Shown here: positions 16,053 to 24,647 of the stretch, piece after piece
Layout: each line of letters starts with the position of its first letter
How positions within the stretch are numbered: the stretch's first letter is position 1
Source of the DNA: Aliirhizobium wenxiniae
GTDB taxonomy: Bacteria > Pseudomonadota > Alphaproteobacteria > Rhizobiales > Rhizobiaceae
Reading direction: 5' to 3'
NCBI RefSeq assembly: GCF_014201355.1
Contig: NZ_JACHEG010000005.1
Coordinates: 1 to 64,000, forward strand
Length of the DNA: 64,000 nucleotides
The notes under the pieces: model-generated
Databases searched by the model: none
What the model saw: the letters and a program-made list of their open reading frames with translations, nothing else
Told to the model about the DNA's origin: nothing
Translations under genes and position numbers: made by a program

Positions 16053-16355
16053 ATGGCGACCCGCATCATCAACGCTCCGCATCCTGACGTGTTGCAGATG
16101 CTGCAGCGACGGATGCCGCCACATGGTCGGGCCTGGGTGCAGGCCAACCGGGTGGATTCCGTCGGGCTGATGCAGATCCCGGTGGCGGACCTCTTCTATT
16201 TCTCCGATCTCGCATTGAAGGCGGCGGGTGTGTTCACCGTGGAACTCTACGGCACCTGCCCGCAGCACGTCACCTCGCTTGCCATCATGGGGGAGACCTC
16301 GTCCGTCCGCATGGCGATGGATGCCATCGCAGCAGCACAACAGTCCGAGTTCTGA
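16053..16355 (+). CDS. BMC-H shell protein, PduU/GrpU-like, possible Fe-S site
   Basis: A 100-residue single BMC domain of the PduU/EutS branch rather than the PduA branch: VDSVGLMQIPVADLFYFSD followed by ALKAAGVFTVELYG and a closing MAMDAIAAAQ. It contains a single cysteine, in YGTCPQHVTS (Cys69), at the position where the central pore of the hexamer forms. GrpU, a homologue from another glycyl-radical microcompartment, has been reported to bind a [4Fe-4S] cluster at its pore, and a Cys-Pro motif here would suit that. This is inferred, not shown. GAGAGGAGA precedes the ATG, and it lies 51 bases upstream of the activase gene. Confidence 0.8.
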   Translation: MATRIINAPHPDVLQMLQRRMPPHGRAWVQANRVDSVGLMQIPVADLFYFSDLALKAAGVFTVELYGTCPQHVTSLAIMGETSSVRMAMDAIAAAQQSEF

Positions 16356-16406
16356 ACGGCGCCGGAGGAGGCGCCGGAACCCGGCATAAAAAGACAGGAT
16401 ATTGAA

Positions 16407-17324
16407 ATGACCGCGATCGACCATGACAGGCAAGGCATTGTCTTCGACATCCAGCGCTATTCCATCCATGACGGGCCGGGCGTGCGCACGATTGTGTTTC
16501 TCAAAGGCTGTCCGCTGCGCTGCCGCTGGTGCTCAAACCCGGAATCGCAGAACGCAGAGCCGGAACTGTTCTATCGCCGTTCTGCCTGCATCAAATGCGG
16601 CCAGTGCATGGCGGTCTGTCCGACCAAGGCACTGGCTTATGAAAATCCCGATTTCGTCGAACGCAACAAATGCATCAAGTGCGGAGCCTGTACGAAGGTC
16701 TGCCCGACACAGGCGCTGAAGCGTGCCGGCAAGACGATGAGCATTGCCGAGGTGATGCAGGAATTGCGCAAGGATGCGCATCATTATCGCCGGTCCGGTG
16801 GCGGGATCACGCTGTCGGGCGGTGAGCCGCTGTTCCAGCACGAATTCGCCAAGCACCTGCTGATGGCCTGCCACGAGCAGGGCTGGAACACGGCGATGGA
16901 AACGACGGGCTGCACGACGCGCGAGATCGTTCGCGATGTCATCCCCTTCGTCGATCATGTGCTGATGGACCTGAAAGCCATCGATCCGGCGGTGCATCGG
17001 GCCAATACCGGGATCGACAACCGCATCATTCTCGAAAACGCGCTCTGCATCGCCTCGCTCACCCATACGGTGGTGCGCATTCCGGTCGTGCCGGGGGTGA
17101 ACGACAATGTCGAGGCGATTACTGCAATCGGCAATTTCGCCAAGCTTATGCCCGGCGTCGATACCGTGCATCTCCTGCCCTATCACACCTATGGCGAGAA
17201 CAAATACGAGCTGCTCGGCCGGCCTTATCCGATGGCGGATGCTCCCAATCTCAAGCCCGAGGACATGACGCCGTTCAAGGCGGCCGTTGAAGGGCTTGGC
17301 TTCACCTGCGTCATCGGCGGCTGA
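16407..17324 (+). CDS. Glycyl radical enzyme activase (radical SAM)
   Basis: A 305-residue activating enzyme that installs the glycyl radical on the dehydratase. The radical SAM motif is GCPLRCRWC (Cys35, Cys39, Cys42; CxxxCxxC), preceded by SIHDGPGVRTIVFLKG. A double ferredoxin insert follows: CIKCGQCMAVCP (Cys61, 64, 67, 71) and CIKCGACTKVCP (Cys89, 92, 95, 99). That two-cluster insert is typical of activases for diol dehydratases and other non-pyruvate glycyl radical enzymes. The SAM-binding GGEP is present (TLSGGEPLFQ). The gene is the only activase in view and lies in the same operon as its enzyme. Confidence 0.93.
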   Translation: MTAIDHDRQGIVFDIQRYSIHDGPGVRTIVFLKGCPLRCRWCSNPESQNAEPELFYRRSACIKCGQCMAVCPTKALAYENPDFVERNKCIKCGACTKVCPTQALKRAGKTMSIAEVMQELRKDAHHYRRSGGGITLSGGEPLFQHEFAKHLLMACHEQGWNTAMETTGCTTREIVRDVIPFVDHVLMDLKAIDPAVHRANTGIDNRIILENALCIASLTHTVVRIPVVPGVNDNVEAITAIGNFAKLMPGVDTVHLLPYHTYGENKYELLGRPYPMADAPNLKPEDMTPFKAAVEGLGFTCVIGG

Positions 17325-17339
17325 ACCAAAAGACGATGA

Positions 17340-17359
17340 CCCGGGACGTGCATCCCGGG
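17340..17359 (+). other. Intercistronic hairpin before metK
   Basis: CCCGGGA (17340-17346) pairs with TCCCGGG (17353-17359) around a 6-base loop, in the 55-base gap between the activase and metK, and is followed by AAAGGAGG. There is no T run, so it looks like an RNA-processing or stabilising hairpin. It is too small for any known SAM riboswitch. Confidence 0.5.
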
Positions 17360-17379
17360 CCTTGATAAAGGAGGCGATC

Positions 17380-18531
17380 ATGGTCGCGCGCTACACGACG
17401 GCAGAATCGGTGACGGAAGGTCACCCCGACAAGGTTTGCGACCAGATTTCGGATGCCATTCTCGATGCCCATCTTGCGCAGGATCCGATGGCGCGCGTGG
17501 CGGCAGAAGTTTTGGTCTCGGGCAACACAGTCCATATCGCAGGCGAGGTGACGTCGCGGGCTTCGGTCGATGTGACCCGTATCGCCCGCAATGTGATCCG
17601 GCGCATCGGCTATACGGATCCCGTTCTCGGCTTCGATGCCGATGGATGCTTTATTCTCGCCGACCTGCATGAACAGTCGCCTGATATTGCGCAGGGTGTT
17701 GTGCGCGAGAAGGATTTCGGCGCCGGTGACCAGGGGATTTTCTACGGTTACGCGAGCAATGAAACCGAAAGCCTGATGCCGGTCTCGATCGATTTTGCCC
17801 ACAAGCTGACCCGCAGGCTGGCTGAGGTGCGCAAGAGCGGACGTCTTGCCTGGCTGCGGCCGGACGGCAAGGCCCAGGTGACATTTGCCCATGATGCAGA
17901 AGGACGGCCGGAAAGACTGATCAGCGTCGTGGTCTCGACCCAGCATTCGGAAGAGATTGAACGCGAGCAATTGCTACGCGGCTTGCTGGAAGAGGTCATC
18001 GCGCCGGTGATGGGGCCATGGCTGAAACGCGATACGCGGGTTCTCATTAATCCGACAGGGCGTTTCGTAAAAGGCGGCCCGGCGGCCGATACGGGGCTGA
18101 CCGGCCGAAAGATTATTGTCGATACCTATGGCGGCATCGGTCGTCATGGTGGGGGCGCCTTTTCCGGCAAGGACGCCACCAAGGTGGATCGCACCGGCGC
18201 CTATATGGCGCGCTATATCGCCAAAAACATAGTTTCCGCCGGACTTGCGACAAATTGCGAGATTTCGCTGGCTTTTGCGATAGGTCAGAAAGAACCGGAA
18301 ATGGTGGCGGTATCATCCGCGGAGAAATTGTCGGTCGATTCCGCTTTGCTTGAGGAGGCGATACGCGAGCTTTTCCCGCTCAGCGTATCCGGAATGATCG
18401 ATGTGCTTGGACTGAGACGTCCGATATTCGAGAGAACCGCTTCTTACGGCCATTTCGGCCGTGACGCGGAGGGATGGTCATGGGAGCAGACCGACCGAGC
18501 GGGCAGCCTGAGGAGGTGGTGCCGCAGATAA
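17380..18531 (+). CDS. metK: S-adenosylmethionine synthetase (BMC-linked MetK)
   Basis: A 383-residue MetK making SAM from methionine and ATP. It has SVTEGHPDKVCDQISDAILD (His15 and Asp17 at the ATP site), GAGDQGIFYGYASNET, and GGIGRHGGGAFSGKDATKVDR, the conserved core motifs. Housekeeping rhizobial MetK is normally elsewhere and slightly longer, so this is probably a second, operon-dedicated copy feeding the radical SAM activase. Small departures from the usual motifs (FVKGGPAADTG for FVIGGPxGDxG, and GIGRHG for GMARHG) mark a divergent branch. The ATG at 17380 has AAAGGAGG 4-7 bases upstream; a frame from 17287 overlaps the activase and is not supported. It overlaps the next gene. Confidence 0.9.
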   Translation: MVARYTTAESVTEGHPDKVCDQISDAILDAHLAQDPMARVAAEVLVSGNTVHIAGEVTSRASVDVTRIARNVIRRIGYTDPVLGFDADGCFILADLHEQSPDIAQGVVREKDFGAGDQGIFYGYASNETESLMPVSIDFAHKLTRRLAEVRKSGRLAWLRPDGKAQVTFAHDAEGRPERLISVVVSTQHSEEIEREQLLRGLLEEVIAPVMGPWLKRDTRVLINPTGRFVKGGPAADTGLTGRKIIVDTYGGIGRHGGGAFSGKDATKVDRTGAYMARYIAKNIVSAGLATNCEISLAFAIGQKEPEMVAVSSAEKLSVDSALLEEAIRELFPLSVSGMIDVLGLRRPIFERTASYGHFGRDAEGWSWEQTDRAGSLRRWCRR

Positions 18532-19853
18532 ATCCGGAGATCACGATCTTTCCGGCCGCTATAGATCGGCCGGCCGAAAATTCGCTCGCGACCAAGGCTG
18601 CGCGACGCAAGAGGTTGCTGGAACTGATGAGCACCGAAATGCTCCAGAAGGTCCAGGACAATTTCAGCGCTGCGGTCGGGGTGGCGATGGTGATTGTCGA
18701 TCCGGAAGGGGTACCGGTCACCAAGCCGTCCGGGTTTTCGGCATTCTGTCAGGCGGTTCGTGCTCGCGCCGAGTGGCGGGAGCGGTGCTTCCATTGCGAT
18801 GCCGTGGGTGGTCGTACCGCACTCTCCACCGGGGAGCCATCCATCTATCGATGCCACTGCAGCCTGGTCGATTTTGCGGCACCCATCATCGTGCGCGGTG
18901 AATATCTCGGCGCGGTCATTTGCGGCCAGGTCAAGCTTACCTCGGATGAAGGCGCGACCGGTCTCGTCGATCTTTCCAATATCTTTCCCTTCGAAGGGTC
19001 ATGGCGAGAGCACCAGCCGCTGCTGGAAGAGCATCACCGGATTAACGAAGTCACTTACGAAAAGCTGCGTTCGGCTGCCTATTCGCTGTTCTACATCGCG
19101 TCGCATATCGTCGAGGAGAGCTACTCCCGCGGGGTGGCGCAGGAGCTCTATACAAAGAATCTGCGGCTGGCGGAGGAATCCAAACGTCGCGCCGAGCTCG
19201 AAAGACTTTTGCGCGAGGCGGAGCTTCAGGCGCTTTCCTATCAGGTCAATCCGCATTTCCTGTTCAACGTATTGAACACGATAGGCAGGCTGGCGTTGGT
19301 CGAAAACGCGCCCGAAACCGAAAACACCGTGCATTCCTTTGCCGAAATGATGCGTTACGTGCTGAAAAAGAGCGGGTCGCAATTCGTGCAATTGCGCATG
19401 GAGGTGGAGCATGTGCGCAATTACCTGCATCTCCTGAAGCTTCGGGTTGGCGATCGTTTCGAGTTCTCGCTCGATGTGCCGGAGGAGTTTCTCGACGTGC
19501 TCTGTCCCGTCATGGTGCTTCAGCCGATTGTCGAGAACTGCATCAATTACGCGATAGAACCGCGCGAGAGCGGAGGCGTGATCGAGATCTCTGCCTACCG
19601 CGACGGGGTCGAACTGATCATCGACATCGTCGACAATGGGGACGGCATCTCGTCGGAGCGCAAGCAGGCGGTTCTGCGCGGCGAGGCGGATCGTGGCGGG
19701 CGCAAGAGTATCGGCATCTACAATATCGATAGCCGGCTTCGTTATTACTTTGGTACGGATCACGGACTGGAGATCCTCAGTCCTTTTCGCCAGGGGCGCG
19801 GAACGCTTGTGCGCATGCGGTTCCCCCTGGAATTCGAGCCGTTCGACTTCTGA
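18480..19853 (+). CDS. PocR-domain sensor histidine kinase (LytS/YehU type)
   Basis: About 457 residues. A PocR ligand-binding domain fills about 40-200 (KVQDNFSAAVGVAMVIVDPEG, then WRERCFHCDAVGGRTALS and CHCSLVDFAAPIIVRGEYLG). A helical linker follows, then a His_kinase module with the phospho-acceptor in YQVNPHFLFNVLNTIG (His259) and a C-terminal HATPase domain (VDNGDGISSER). There are no membrane segments, so it is a cytoplasmic sensor, probably of the diol or a related metabolite, since PocR domains sense small carbon compounds. Two ATGs (18474, 18480) are possible; the GGAGGG spacing favours 18480. It overlaps metK and pairs with the response regulator that follows. Confidence 0.88.
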   Translation: MGADRPSGQPEEVVPQINPEITIFPAAIDRPAENSLATKAARRKRLLELMSTEMLQKVQDNFSAAVGVAMVIVDPEGVPVTKPSGFSAFCQAVRARAEWRERCFHCDAVGGRTALSTGEPSIYRCHCSLVDFAAPIIVRGEYLGAVICGQVKLTSDEGATGLVDLSNIFPFEGSWREHQPLLEEHHRINEVTYEKLRSAAYSLFYIASHIVEESYSRGVAQELYTKNLRLAEESKRRAELERLLREAELQALSYQVNPHFLFNVLNTIGRLALVENAPETENTVHSFAEMMRYVLKKSGSQFVQLRMEVEHVRNYLHLLKLRVGDRFEFSLDVPEEFLDVLCPVMVLQPIVENCINYAIEPRESGGVIEISAYRDGVELIIDIVDNGDGISSERKQAVLRGEADRGGRKSIGIYNIDSRLRYYFGTDHGLEILSPFRQGRGTLVRMRFPLEFEPFDF

Positions 19854-19887
19854 AGGGCGAGCGGCTGACGCTTGAGAGGAGATTTGC

Positions 19888-20982
19888 ATGTTCAACATGG
19901 CAATCGTCGAGGACGAGGAACTGGAACGGCGTGCCCTGCGCTCGATCATCGAGCGTAATGCCGATGACATAAGGATCGTCGGCGAGGCCAAAAACGGGTC
20001 GGAGGCCGTCAGGCTGCTCGAAAGCGAGCGTATCGACGTGATGCTGCTCGACATCAAGATCCCGCGTCCCAACGGACTGGAATTGCTGCAGATGGTGCGC
20101 GAGCGGCATCTGGCGACGAAAGTGCTGATTGTTACGGCCTACGATTATTTCGACATCATGCAGGCCGCGATCCAGTACAAGGCGGACGGTTTTCTCTTAA
20201 AGCCGGTGCGGACCGAGGCGTTGCTTGATGGGGTTCGTGATTGTCTGGCCATGCCGGTTCCTGAAAAGGCAGTGCCGAACCTGCGTCTGGTGCCGGCGAT
20301 GGATGCCGCCGAGGAGGAAGTGGAGGACGAAATCGACATTGCCGATCGTATCCGGTCTCTCGTCGAAAGGCGCGCCTATCGTGACTGCCTTCGTCTGGTG
20401 CGAACGCGGCTGGAGGGCATCTATGCACACAAGGATGTGGCGCCGCGCCATGACGTGCTCGATCTTGCCGAGATCCTGACCGATCTTTTGGAGGAGACGG
20501 ATCGCAAATTGCCTTTGCCGATGGCGCGGCAGATCGCGGAGCTGGAAAACCAGCGGCTCGATGCGCGCAGCCAGTACAAGGTCCAGGAATTGCTATGTCA
20601 GATCACCGATATTCTCTTTGATCCCGGGCAGGAACATGGCGGGGCGGCCGGAGAGCGGATCGAAACCGTTCTGCATTTCATCGAGCGCAATCTCTCCAAG
20701 GGGGTAACGCTCGAGGACGCGGCGGAATTTGCGCATGTCAGCCCCTGTTATCTCAGCCGGCTGTTTCGCAAAAAAATGAACACGACCTTCATTTCCTATC
20801 TGAAGGGGCAGCGGATCGAGCGTGCCAAGGTTCTGCTGCAAAACAGCGACCTGCCGATCAGCAATGTTTCGCTGGACCTGTCCTATGCGGATGCGAACTA
20901 TTTCTGCAAGGCCTTCAAGAAGGAGGTCGGCATCTCGCCTTCGGAATACCGGCAGCAGTTCCAGAAAGCCCGCGTCGGGTGA
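19888..20982 (+). CDS. AraC-type response regulator (YesN-like)
   Basis: A 364-residue two-domain regulator. The receiver domain at 1-125 has the acidic pair EDEE, the phospho-acceptor in MLLDIKIPRPNG (Asp55) and the lysine in FLLKPVR. The AraC helix-turn-helix domain at about 255-360 runs from LEDAAEFAHVSPCYLSRLFRKK to YADANYFCKAFKKEVGISPSEYR. With the adjacent PocR kinase it should switch on the microcompartment operon in response to substrate. GAGAGGAGA lies 7 bases before the ATG. It is the last gene of the plus-strand block. Confidence 0.9.
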   Translation: MFNMAIVEDEELERRALRSIIERNADDIRIVGEAKNGSEAVRLLESERIDVMLLDIKIPRPNGLELLQMVRERHLATKVLIVTAYDYFDIMQAAIQYKADGFLLKPVRTEALLDGVRDCLAMPVPEKAVPNLRLVPAMDAAEEEVEDEIDIADRIRSLVERRAYRDCLRLVRTRLEGIYAHKDVAPRHDVLDLAEILTDLLEETDRKLPLPMARQIAELENQRLDARSQYKVQELLCQITDILFDPGQEHGGAAGERIETVLHFIERNLSKGVTLEDAAEFAHVSPCYLSRLFRKKMNTTFISYLKGQRIERAKVLLQNSDLPISNVSLDLSYADANYFCKAFKKEVGISPSEYRQQFQKARVG

Positions 20983-20989
20983 ACTGAGG

Positions 20990-21259
20990 TCAGTCGGAAG
21001 CCGTTTTCCTGTCCTTGGGGCAAATGGCGACACAGCCATCTTCCACCGTCACGAAAGCCAGCCCGCCCTCTTCGAAGGCGCGCCTGAGTTGGGCTTCGGT
21101 CGAGCGGTGGACCTCGTGGCGATCACCTTCATAGTCCCTGATCGTGCTACGGGACACGCCTGAGCGATCCGCCAGATCGCATTGCGTCCAGTCGAGGAAG
21201 CCACGGCCTGCCCGACAGAGCGCCGGCGACAAAATCTTTCCCTGATCCGGTTGACCCAT
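20990..21259 (-). CDS. Small helix-turn-helix (XRE-like) regulator
   Basis: About 89 residues from the ATG at 21259 (101 from an ATG at 21295). The segment LDWTQCDLADRSGVSRSTIRDYE (about 22-44) is a clear XRE-type helix-turn-helix, followed by a short domain with LRRAFEEGGLAFV. Stand-alone rhizobial proteins of this kind are common, and their targets are rarely known. It converges on the response regulator with only 7 bases between the two stops, and it is divergent from the antiporter operon. A link to either is unproven. Both candidate starts have weak ribosome binding sites. Confidence 0.7.
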   Translation of the reverse strand: MGQPDQGKILSPALCRAGRGFLDWTQCDLADRSGVSRSTIRDYEGDRHEVHRSTEAQLRRAFEEGGLAFVTVEDGCVAICPKDRKTASD

Positions 21260-21365
21260 TGTTCCAAATTGCCCATATTGGTCAGAATAAATCATATATG
21301 GCAGTTTGATCCGGTTGGCTAGTGGGGCACCCCATTACATGATAAAGGACTGAAATGCCTTAGAA

Positions 21366-24308
21366 ATGAAGGGATGGGACATTGGGATAACGCTTGCGCC
21401 GCACTTTCTTGTTCTGCTGCTGGCCCTGCCGTTTATCGGAAGTCTCCTTTCCGTTCTGCTCCTGAACACGGCATCAACGGCCCTGCCGTCGCGTCTGGCT
21501 TCGCTGGTTGCATTCTGCTGTTTATTCATCACCGTGCTTGCCTATCCGCAGGTAACCGACGGCAATGTGCTTCGATATAACCTGGAATGGATTCCTCAGC
21601 TCGGGCTGAATTTTTCGCTGCGTCTGGACGGTTTCGCCTGGATGTTCTGCGTGCTGATCAATGGCATCGGCTTCCTGGTTACGGTTTACGCCCGCTATTA
21701 CATGTCCGAGGAAGACCCGGTTCCGCGGTTCTTTTCCTTCTTCCTCGCATTCATGGGCGCGATGCTCGGCATCGTTCTCTCCGGCAATGTCATCCTGCTC
21801 TCGATCTTCTGGGAGCTGACGAGCATCTCGTCCTTCCTTCTGATCAGCTACTGGAATAATTCGGCAGCGGCGCGCGATGGCGCCCGTATGGCCCTGACGA
21901 TCACGGGTATCGGCGGTTTCTGCCTGCTGATCGGGCTTCTTCTGCTCGGCAACATTGTCGGCAGCTACGATCTCGACAAGATCCTCGCTTCAGGTGATCT
22001 GATCCGCAGCCACGCGCTTTATGTTCCGGCGCTGGTCTTCATCCTGCTCGGTGCGCTTACCAAGAGCGCGCAGTTCCCGTTCCATTTCTGGCTGCCGAAT
22101 GCGATGGCCGCGCCGACGCCGGTATCGGCCTTCCTTCATTCGGCAACCATGGTGAAGGCCGGGGTCTTCCTGCTGGCGCGTTTCTCGCCTGCTCTTTCCG
22201 GCACCTATGAATGGTTCTTCATTCTGGGTGCGGCCGGTATTTTCACGCTTCTGCTCGGCGCCTTTTTCGCGATTTTCCAGCAGGACCTCAAAGGGCTTCT
22301 CGCCTATTCGACGATCAGCCATCTCGGGTTGATCACCACGCTCTTGAGCCTCGGAAGCCCGCTTGCCACCGTGGCGGCGATCTTCCACATGCTGAACCAT
22401 GCGACCTTCAAGGCGTCGCTGTTCATGGCGGCCGGCATCATCGACCACGAGACAGGAACGCGCGACATGCGGCGATTAAGCGGGCTTTTCCGCTATCTGC
22501 CCTACACGGCCACACTTGCCATGGTGGCGAGCGCTGCCATGGCGGGCGTGCCGCTGCTCAACGGTTTCCTGTCGAAGGAAATGTTCTTCGCCGAGGCAAT
22601 CGAGACGCATGCGGATTCGGTCCTCGACATCATCCTTCCCTATGTCGCAACGCTTGCCGGCGCGTTCAGCGTCGCCTATTCGCTGCGCTTCATCCATACG
22701 GTCTTCTTCGGTCCGTCGCCAACCAATCTGCCGAAGGATACGCCGCACGAACCGCCGCGCTGGATGCGTTTTCCGATCGAGCTGCTGGTCGTCATCTGCC
22801 TGATCGTCGGGATCGTGCCGGCATTTTCTGTCGGTCCGTTCCTGCATACGGCTGTCGTCAGCGTGCTTGGTACGCAGACGCCGGAATACAGCCTTTCCAT
22901 GTGGCACGGCTTCAACCTGCCGTTGATCATGAGCCTCATCGCGCTCGCAGGCGGTGCGGCGCTCTATTTCGTCCTGCGCCATTATCTTGCGACCTGCGAG
23001 GACGGTCCTCCGCTGATCCGGCGGCTCAAGGGCCAGCGTATCTTCGAGCGCATACTGGTCGAGGTTTCATGGCGCTGGGCGCGCATGGCCGAACAGCGGA
23101 TCGGCACGCGTAATCTGCAGCCGCAATTGCGCTGGGTCGTCGTGACCGGCTTCCTGGCGGGGCTCCTGCCGCTCTGGCATTCCGGTTTCGAGCCGCGGAC
23201 CTTCGTGTTTTCGGGTGTCGACAAGGTGTTTGCCGGCATCTGGCTGATCGGTATCTGCCTTGCGCTCGGCACGGCCTATCTTGCCAAATACCACCGGCTT
23301 GCCGCACTGGTCATGCTGGGCGGCATCGGGCTTATCGTTTGCATCACCTTCGTCTGGCTTTCGGCCCCGGATCTCGCGATCACCCAGCTGCTGGTCGAGA
23401 TCGTTACCACCGTTCTCATTCTTCTCGGCCTGCGCTGGTTGCCCAAGCGGACGGAGAAGATGGATGAATCGGTGACCTTCCGCGCCCGTTTCCGGCGTTT
23501 CCGCGACCTGTTGATCGCGATCATATGCGGTATCGGCATGACCTTCATCGCCTATGCGGTCATGACCATGCCGGTGCCGGATGCGATCGCGACCTATTTC
23601 CTGGAAAACGCCTATTCGGAAGGTGGCGGCCGCAATGTCGTCAACGTCATTCTCGTCGATTTCCGCGGGTTCGATACGCTTGGCGAAATAACCGTTCTCG
23701 GCATTGTTGCGCTCACCGTCTTTGCCTTGCTCCGCCGTTTCCGTCCGGCGCCCGACACGATGGTCATGCCCGAGCAGCAGCGGATCCAGAACCGTTTCGA
23801 CGAGGAGAGGCCGGAGCGCAATGCAGGCGATACGGTACGGGAATATCTGCTCGTGCCGTCGGTCATCATGCAGTGGATGTTCCCGGTCATCATCACCTTT
23901 GCCGTCTATATCTTCATGCGCGGGCATGATCTGCCTGGCGGCGGCTTCTCTGCCGGGTTGACGCTGTCGATTGCCTTCCTGCTGCAATATCTGGCGGGCG
24001 GCACACGCTGGGCGGAAGACCGCATCCGCATCCTGCCGCTCTGGTGGATGGGGCTCGGGCTGATCATCGCCACGCTCACCGGTATCGGCGCATGGTTCCT
24101 CGGCTATCCGTTCCTGACGTCGCATTCGCAGTATCTGACGCTGCCGCTGATCGGCAAGGTGCCGGCCGCAACGGCGCTGTTGTTCGATCTCGGCGTGTTC
24201 CTTCTGGTGGTCGGGTCGACGGTACTTATCCTAGTCGCGCTTGCGCACCAGTCCATCCGAATAACCCGCCTTCGCACGATCGAGGCCGAAAAGGCGAAGG
24301 AGAGCTAA
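21366..24308 (+). CDS. phaAB: PhaAB/MrpAB-type antiporter subunit A (A-B fusion)
   Basis: A 980-residue membrane subunit of a multi-subunit K+ or Na+/H+ antiporter. The first about 500 residues match the NADH dehydrogenase ND5-like MrpA core (SIFWELTSISSFLLISYWNN; PTPVSAFLHSATMVKAGVFLLAR; LLAYSTISHLGLI). The C-terminal third contains the MrpB-like region (DFRGFDTLGEITVLGIVALTVFALL, then MFPVIITFAVYIFMRGHDLPGGGFSAGL). A and B are separate genes in Bacillus, but fused in rhizobial pha operons. The protein serves pH and cation homeostasis. It starts a tightly packed six-gene operon. Confidence 0.93.
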   Translation: MKGWDIGITLAPHFLVLLLALPFIGSLLSVLLLNTASTALPSRLASLVAFCCLFITVLAYPQVTDGNVLRYNLEWIPQLGLNFSLRLDGFAWMFCVLINGIGFLVTVYARYYMSEEDPVPRFFSFFLAFMGAMLGIVLSGNVILLSIFWELTSISSFLLISYWNNSAAARDGARMALTITGIGGFCLLIGLLLLGNIVGSYDLDKILASGDLIRSHALYVPALVFILLGALTKSAQFPFHFWLPNAMAAPTPVSAFLHSATMVKAGVFLLARFSPALSGTYEWFFILGAAGIFTLLLGAFFAIFQQDLKGLLAYSTISHLGLITTLLSLGSPLATVAAIFHMLNHATFKASLFMAAGIIDHETGTRDMRRLSGLFRYLPYTATLAMVASAAMAGVPLLNGFLSKEMFFAEAIETHADSVLDIILPYVATLAGAFSVAYSLRFIHTVFFGPSPTNLPKDTPHEPPRWMRFPIELLVVICLIVGIVPAFSVGPFLHTAVVSVLGTQTPEYSLSMWHGFNLPLIMSLIALAGGAALYFVLRHYLATCEDGPPLIRRLKGQRIFERILVEVSWRWARMAEQRIGTRNLQPQLRWVVVTGFLAGLLPLWHSGFEPRTFVFSGVDKVFAGIWLIGICLALGTAYLAKYHRLAALVMLGGIGLIVCITFVWLSAPDLAITQLLVEIVTTVLILLGLRWLPKRTEKMDESVTFRARFRRFRDLLIAIICGIGMTFIAYAVMTMPVPDAIATYFLENAYSEGGGRNVVNVILVDFRGFDTLGEITVLGIVALTVFALLRRFRPAPDTMVMPEQQRIQNRFDEERPERNAGDTVREYLLVPSVIMQWMFPVIITFAVYIFMRGHDLPGGGFSAGLTLSIAFLLQYLAGGTRWAEDRIRILPLWWMGLGLIIATLTGIGAWFLGYPFLTSHSQYLTLPLIGKVPAATALLFDLGVFLLVVGSTVLILVALAHQSIRITRLRTIEAEKAKES

Positions 24309-24647
24309 ATGGAGATCATCCTTTCCATCGCCATCGGCGTCATGACCAGTTGCGGCGTGTGGCTCATTCTGCGCCCGCGTACCTATCAGGTCATTATCGG
24401 GCTCTCGCTTCTGTCTTATGCAGTGAACCTGTTCATCTTCAGCGTCGGTGGGGTGAAGACGAATGTTCCTCCAATTCTGAGTGAAGGGGGCGGGCATGAC
24501 GTTCTGGCCGATCCGGTGCCGCAGGCGCTGGTGCTGACCGCCATCGTCATCGGATTTGCAACGACGGCACTCTTCCTCGTTGTCCTGCTCGCCTCACGCG
24601 GCATGACCGGCACAGACCATGTGGACGGCAGAGGGGAGAAGCGATGA
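24309..24647 (+). CDS. phaC: Antiporter subunit C (PhaC/MrpC)
   Basis: A 112-residue NuoK-like subunit with three hydrophobic helices. The sequence SCGVWLILRPRTYQVIIGLSL followed by YAVNLFIFSVGG and DPVPQALVLTAIVIGFATTALFL is the MrpC pattern, including the QALVLTAIVI motif shared with NuoK. It begins immediately after the phaAB stop and overlaps phaD by 4 bases. Confidence 0.93.
   Translation: MEIILSIAIGVMTSCGVWLILRPRTYQVIIGLSLLSYAVNLFIFSVGGVKTNVPPILSEGGGHDVLADPVPQALVLTAIVIGFATTALFLVVLLASRGMTGTDHVDGRGEKR

Noticed and set aside
17325..17379. SAM riboswitch before metK
   Set aside because: Only 55 bases with one small hairpin, too short for any known SAM-binding class.
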